A DNA stretch of 10,741 nt from contig DBJG01000034.1 in the NCBI GenBank assembly GCA_002296455.1, forward strand, positions 1 to 10,741. Reading direction: 5' to 3'. Positions 7,153 through 10,741 of this stretch are shown here, in pieces. How positions within the stretch are numbered: position 1 is the stretch's first letter; each line of letters begins with the position of its first letter. This stretch comes from Caryophanales bacterium UBA782 (GTDB lineage Bacteria > Bacillota_I > Bacilli_A > RFN20 > CAG-826). Position numbers and translations under genes: made by a program. Below the pieces are notes generated by a model. The model was not told where the DNA came from. It saw only the letters and a program-made list of their open reading frames with translations, and did not search any database.

Positions 7153-8928
7153 ATGAAGAAAAAAAGATTACTATTCGTTCCGTTAGCTCTCTCGATGATT
7201 CTTGCGGGATGCTCAAATGGCGCTGGGAATTCATCTGAATCTCAATCCGTTAGCCAAGAACAATCCCAAAAGGAGTCCTCGAGTAGCGAAGAGCCAGCGC
7301 CTGTTGTGACGATTGTCTTAAAAGACGCTTCCGGGAACAGTAGCGGAACCGCTTATGTTGGCGATACATTTATTTTGACTGCTACCGTTACCAATGGCGA
7401 CGCTAATCAAATCGCTTGGACAAGCAGCAATGAGACTGTTGCGACCGTAGCTGGTGGCACCGTGAACGCATTGCAAGCGGGGGAGGCGACGATTAAAGCC
7501 GCTCTTGGAGAAGTGAGCGCTGCATATGAATTAACCGTTAATGTTGTCGCTAGTGAAGGTATTACAATCGTCGATAAAGAGAATATCGGCGTATTGCCAC
7601 TTCGCCGCGAGAAACAGCTTACCGCGACCGTTTCTCCAAATAACACGACGGATAAAACAATTGCTTGGGAATCGGATAATCCGGAAATCGTTTCCGTTGA
7701 TAATAATGGTTTAGTTAAAGGACTCCAAAAAGGAACCGCCACAATTACAGCGAAAAACGGCACGAAATCCGATTCCGTGTTAATCACTGTCGGCGATCCA
7801 ATTATCAATGCCGCGAATAGTGGACTTCCAGTTTCTTATAAAGCGGAAGTGACGCGCAAGTATCAAATCGATGTTACGCATGGTGGGCATAGCACGAGCG
7901 ATCCATACGATTTCAAAACCAATTCTTCGATTGAAGTTGATTACGACGGTACCTCGGTGAACGTTCCTACGATGCGTTTATTAGAAACTGAAGTAATTGA
8001 TGGGTCGGATAGAACCTGCTATGTCAAATTTATTGTCAAAGAAAGCGGCACTTATTATCTTTTCTCCCATGGCGGTCTTAATGCCGCAGGAAAAGAAATT
8101 GATACTGGGATTGCTTCCCTTGCATCTATTTCCGACGATGGGACTTTCACAAACATTAAAATTCCATATCCCGAAAATGACTCAAGAAGTAATTCCGACG
8201 AAAACGCTTTGAGATATACGGCGACGAGCAACGATTTCTTTACCACTCAAGAACTTAATGCTGGCATTTATCTAGCACAATTGCGGCTTTATGGCAATGC
8301 TGGTGATTTTGATTTCGGCGTCGTGAACGCAACGAAAGATGGCGATGGAAATTACGTTATTACTTCAGCGACGGGGAACCCGGCGAAAGAAGACAAGCAA
8401 GAACTCCACCAAATGGAATTCATCAAAGACAAAGCAATAGTATCGGCAAATGGAAAATTTGGCTATTACGTTGTAGAAGATCAACCTCACGAAGTGTTTT
8501 ATCAAGAAGAGGAAGAAGAATGGCTATATCGCGATGAAGCGTCTAGTGACGTCACAATCGCGGAAATGAATCAAGCTTTCTCTTGGGAGAGTATCTTGTC
8601 TGATCCCGCTCTCGCCTTCACGTCGACTTCTACGAATGAGACGATGGCCGTCGACTTATTCACTGCCGAGGCATCCGCTTTTGGCGAGAATAGCAGTATT
8701 GCTTCGCTTTTATACATACTTGGTGTTCATGAATACGTAACGAGTTTCTTAGTCGCGATTGATGTCAATGCCGATACCGTCATTGGCTTAGGGGTTACAT
8801 TCGGCGGCGAGGACGTTTCTCCTATCACCATCACGGAAGAAGTTGATCTCTCCATCACGATAAATCATCACAACGTGAATAACGGTGGGGAGGCCGGAGA
8901 CGATTCCGGCATCAGCCAAGATTGGTAA
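7153..8928 (+). CDS. Secreted lipoprotein with two Big_2 Ig-like domains
   Basis: A 591-residue predicted lipoprotein. The signal peptide MKKKRLLFVPLALSMILAGC ends in lipobox LAGC, so Cys20 would be lipidated and the protein anchored outside the membrane. A Ser/Gln/Glu-rich linker (21-50) follows, then two bacterial Ig-like group 2 domains: about 51-133 (IAWTSSNETVATV, LQAGEATIKA) and 136-214 (IAWESDNPEIVSVDNNGLV, LQKGTATITAKNG). Residues 215-591 match no family I can name; 300-400 has a beta-rich look (GTYYLFSHGG, GIYLAQLRLYG) resembling pre-peptidase C-terminal type sandwiches, and an acidic run follows Tyr450 (QEEEEEW). I saw no catalytic motif. The start at 7153 is chosen because GGAG (7139-7142) lies 10 bases before it and the signal peptide begins there; an in-frame TTG at 7093 would spoil the signal sequence. 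It heads an operon with the next gene. Adhesin or surface-structural role is inferred only. Confidence 0.88.
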   Translation: MKKKRLLFVPLALSMILAGCSNGAGNSSESQSVSQEQSQKESSSSEEPAPVVTIVLKDASGNSSGTAYVGDTFILTATVTNGDANQIAWTSSNETVATVAGGTVNALQAGEATIKAALGEVSAAYELTVNVVASEGITIVDKENIGVLPLRREKQLTATVSPNNTTDKTIAWESDNPEIVSVDNNGLVKGLQKGTATITAKNGTKSDSVLITVGDPIINAANSGLPVSYKAEVTRKYQIDVTHGGHSTSDPYDFKTNSSIEVDYDGTSVNVPTMRLLETEVIDGSDRTCYVKFIVKESGTYYLFSHGGLNAAGKEIDTGIASLASISDDGTFTNIKIPYPENDSRSNSDENALRYTATSNDFFTTQELNAGIYLAQLRLYGNAGDFDFGVVNATKDGDGNYVITSATGNPAKEDKQELHQMEFIKDKAIVSANGKFGYYVVEDQPHEVFYQEEEEEWLYRDEASSDVTIAEMNQAFSWESILSDPALAFTSTSTNETMAVDLFTAEASAFGENSSIASLLYILGVHEYVTSFLVAIDVNADTVIGLGVTFGGEDVSPITITEEVDLSITINHHNVNNGGEAGDDSGISQDW

Positions 8929-8944
8929 GCAGAGGTAACGAACA

Positions 8945-10741
8945 ATGAAAAAACGCAATTCTAATATTTTGATGCTATCACTCGCCTCCGTCTTGGGGCT
9001 TGTGGGCGCTGGCTGCGCTTTAACGAAAGAAGCGCCAAAGGATGAAAAACCGGCTCAAAGCGTAATCCAAGACGAAGTGGAAACCGCTGACGATATCGGA
9101 ACGAAAGTCGTTCTTAGAAGTGGAGAAGCCATTGCAGAAGGTCAAGTCCAAATGGCAAGCGCTTTTGGGTATCAAGTCCTAAACGAAACCGAAAAGACTC
9201 TCTCCGTAAGAGTCATCGCGGTTTTGAATGGGTATAAGAGCCTTTCTAGCGCTAGCGTGACAAGCAAAGTCGTCACTCCTCGCGATGAGAAAAACACCGC
9301 AAAGGAAGACGAAACAATCGTTAAAGAAGAACAAACCTTTGATGTGAAAGAAGTGTATTCTTCTTTGAAAGACGAAGCAAACATCAAATGGACGGGGGAT
9401 ATTGATGCGACCGTTTTCGCGAAGAAATATTACATCGTTTACACGCTTCGCAATGTTCCTGTTGACCATGCCTTTGACACCATCAGTGTCACTTTTTCCG
9501 CGACTTCCCAAGAAGAAACCCATCAGTCTTTCCTCTTCAACGCCTACGGCGTGAGAGGACAAAGAACCGATTTGGCTTTTGTCAAAATTGGCGAAGAAGG
9601 AAACGAATACTACGTTGAAAAAGGAGAAGGTACTCTATCGGGCGTCATCACGATTCCTGAAAAGTATTACGAAGTCACAGATTATTACGCGACTATAAAA
9701 GGCGAAGTCACTTCCATCGGAGATCCTAAGGGCGTATATACCTCCAGTGGCGCTTTCAATAGCTGCGGATCTGTCACGGAATACGTTTTGCCTTCCTCCA
9801 TCAAGACCATTAACGCATACGCATTCGGCTCTAACGATAAGCTCAAGAAAATCAATATTCCTGAGAATGTCGTTTCCATTGGCCAAAGTGCATTCTATGG
9901 GTATAGAAGCGGCGGCGGTAGCTCCGTCGAGTTGGATAATCTTGTATATTCGGCAAAGAATCTCGTGAATAGTAACACTCTCTATTTACAAGCAAAGAAT
10001 GTCGTCGTGAATACGACTGTGGAATCGCTCCCAGAGACATTCTTTGCTTCGGGTTACACCGTTGCCTCTTTGACCTACAAAGGGACGGAAGAACAGTGGA
10101 ATGCTTTAAAAACGGACGATAATAAGGGGAACGGTTTCTTCGCGATTGATGCGATTTGCGCCGACACCACCTATTCTTCCGTCACATTCCACTATGGAGA
10201 AGGTGCAATCGGCGAAGTTACCGGCGATCAAGTCGTGAATGCACGTAACCGAAAAACTCTCGCAAATCCTGGAAGCCCAGTTCTAGCTGGAAAAGAATTC
10301 CAAGGGTGGTTCCTTGATGAAGCGGGGACAGAAGCTTACGATTTCTCGACGTTAGTGACCGCTCCATTTGACTTATATGCGGTTTATGGTGAACCATCCG
10401 CTGGCTATTCTATGGATAACCCGTTAGTCATCACTCCAGAGCAGGCCGAAAACTTTACCGCAGAGCTCTATCCTGGAAAAGAATACGAATACATCAAGCT
10501 TAGTATTCCTTCCGATGCGCCGAAAGCGGATTGGTATTACTTATCCGTCGATGAATCGAACTGCGTGAGGGACCAAGCCGCTTCAACCGCTTCTTATCTT
10601 GGCGGCGAAATGACCGTCTATGACGCAAGCAAGAACGAAATCAAGGGTTTGACGACCGCCTCGGTCTCGAACACGATGAAGGCGCAGTGCATGTCGTATA
10701 GTTACACCAATTCGATTCGTCTATATGGCGAGCCGGGTACC
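8945..10741 (+). CDS. Secreted lipoprotein with BspA-type leucine-rich region and InlB B-type repeat, 3'-truncated by window edge
   Basis: The frame is open for 599 codons to the last base, with no stop. The N-terminus MKKRNSNILMLSLASVLGLV then GAGC is a lipoprotein signal with Cys24; Gly at -3 is less usual than Leu. Residues 25-225 are unassigned and charged. About 230-390 resembles BspA/LRR_5 repeats: GVITIPEKY, GAFNSC, YVLPSSIKTINAYAFGSNDK, LKKINIPENVVSIGQSAFYG, closing with YKGTEEQWNAL, a frequent end of such domains. About 413-482 is an InlB B (Listeria-Bacteroides, Flg_new) repeat: VTFHYGEG, FQGWFLDEAGTEAYDF, LYAVYGE. From about 486 (NPLVITPEQAENFTAELYPG) a further beta-rich domain begins and runs off the edge. 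The ATG lies 16 bases after the preceding stop, with AGAGGT (8931-8936) as binding site, so the two genes form an operon. BspA/InlB repeats usually occur on adhesins or host-interaction proteins; the ligand here is unknown. Confidence 0.87.
   Translation, partial: MKKRNSNILMLSLASVLGLVGAGCALTKEAPKDEKPAQSVIQDEVETADDIGTKVVLRSGEAIAEGQVQMASAFGYQVLNETEKTLSVRVIAVLNGYKSLSSASVTSKVVTPRDEKNTAKEDETIVKEEQTFDVKEVYSSLKDEANIKWTGDIDATVFAKKYYIVYTLRNVPVDHAFDTISVTFSATSQEETHQSFLFNAYGVRGQRTDLAFVKIGEEGNEYYVEKGEGTLSGVITIPEKYYEVTDYYATIKGEVTSIGDPKGVYTSSGAFNSCGSVTEYVLPSSIKTINAYAFGSNDKLKKINIPENVVSIGQSAFYGYRSGGGSSVELDNLVYSAKNLVNSNTLYLQAKNVVVNTTVESLPETFFASGYTVASLTYKGTEEQWNALKTDDNKGNGFFAIDAICADTTYSSVTFHYGEGAIGEVTGDQVVNARNRKTLANPGSPVLAGKEFQGWFLDEAGTEAYDFSTLVTAPFDLYAVYGEPSAGYSMDNPLVITPEQAENFTAELYPGKEYEYIKLSIPSDAPKADWYYLSVDESNCVRDQAASTASYLGGEMTVYDASKNEIKGLTTASVSNTMKAQCMSYSYTNSIRLYGEPGT

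Noticed and set aside
6983..7234. Minus-strand 83-codon frame over the lipoprotein start
   Set aside because: It has low-complexity hydrophobic content from AT-rich DNA, overlaps the signal peptide and its binding site, and has no family features.

Overview
The window appears to join DNA from two unrelated bacteria, and the join falls inside rpsL (ribosomal protein S12).

Left part (1 to about 2,510). It holds the 3' end of a GC-rich glycogen-debranching gene (glgX), about 390 bases of non-coding DNA with a promoter-like site, and the first ~27 codons of rpsL. glgX has no CCA proline codon and many CTG leucine codons. The S12 N-terminus lacks the insertion usual in Bacilli and Mollicutes S12 and reads like a Gram-negative, probably alphaproteobacterial, protein.

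Middle part (about 2,541 to 6,801). It holds the rest of rpsL, then rpsG, fusA and tuf in the classical str-operon order. These sequences are of Bacilli/Mollicutes type (S12 GTMTPKK and [10 protein letters not shown]7 [15 protein letters not shown]). Proline is often CCA and I found no in-frame CTG leucine codon. Tryptophan is TGG, so there is no sign of the mycoplasma code. fusA and tuf are separated by a 13-bp hairpin and a promoter-like site, and tuf ends in a textbook intrinsic terminator.

Right part (6,802 to 10,741). An AT-rich gap of about 350 bases is followed by two closely spaced lipoprotein genes. The first carries two bacterial Ig-like (Big_2) domains. The second carries a BspA-type leucine-rich region and an InlB B-type repeat, and runs off the window. 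Together they look like a surface-display operon of an uncultured gut-type Bacilli lineage (RF39/RFN20-like is my guess).

The most important observation is the mosaic rpsL. The simplest explanation is a metagenome-assembly chimera across the near-invariant [10 protein letters not shown] segment. A true recombination is possible but less likely. glgX and the right-hand genes should therefore not be assumed to share a genome. I found no RNA gene, CRISPR array, transposase, integrase or obvious new defence system.
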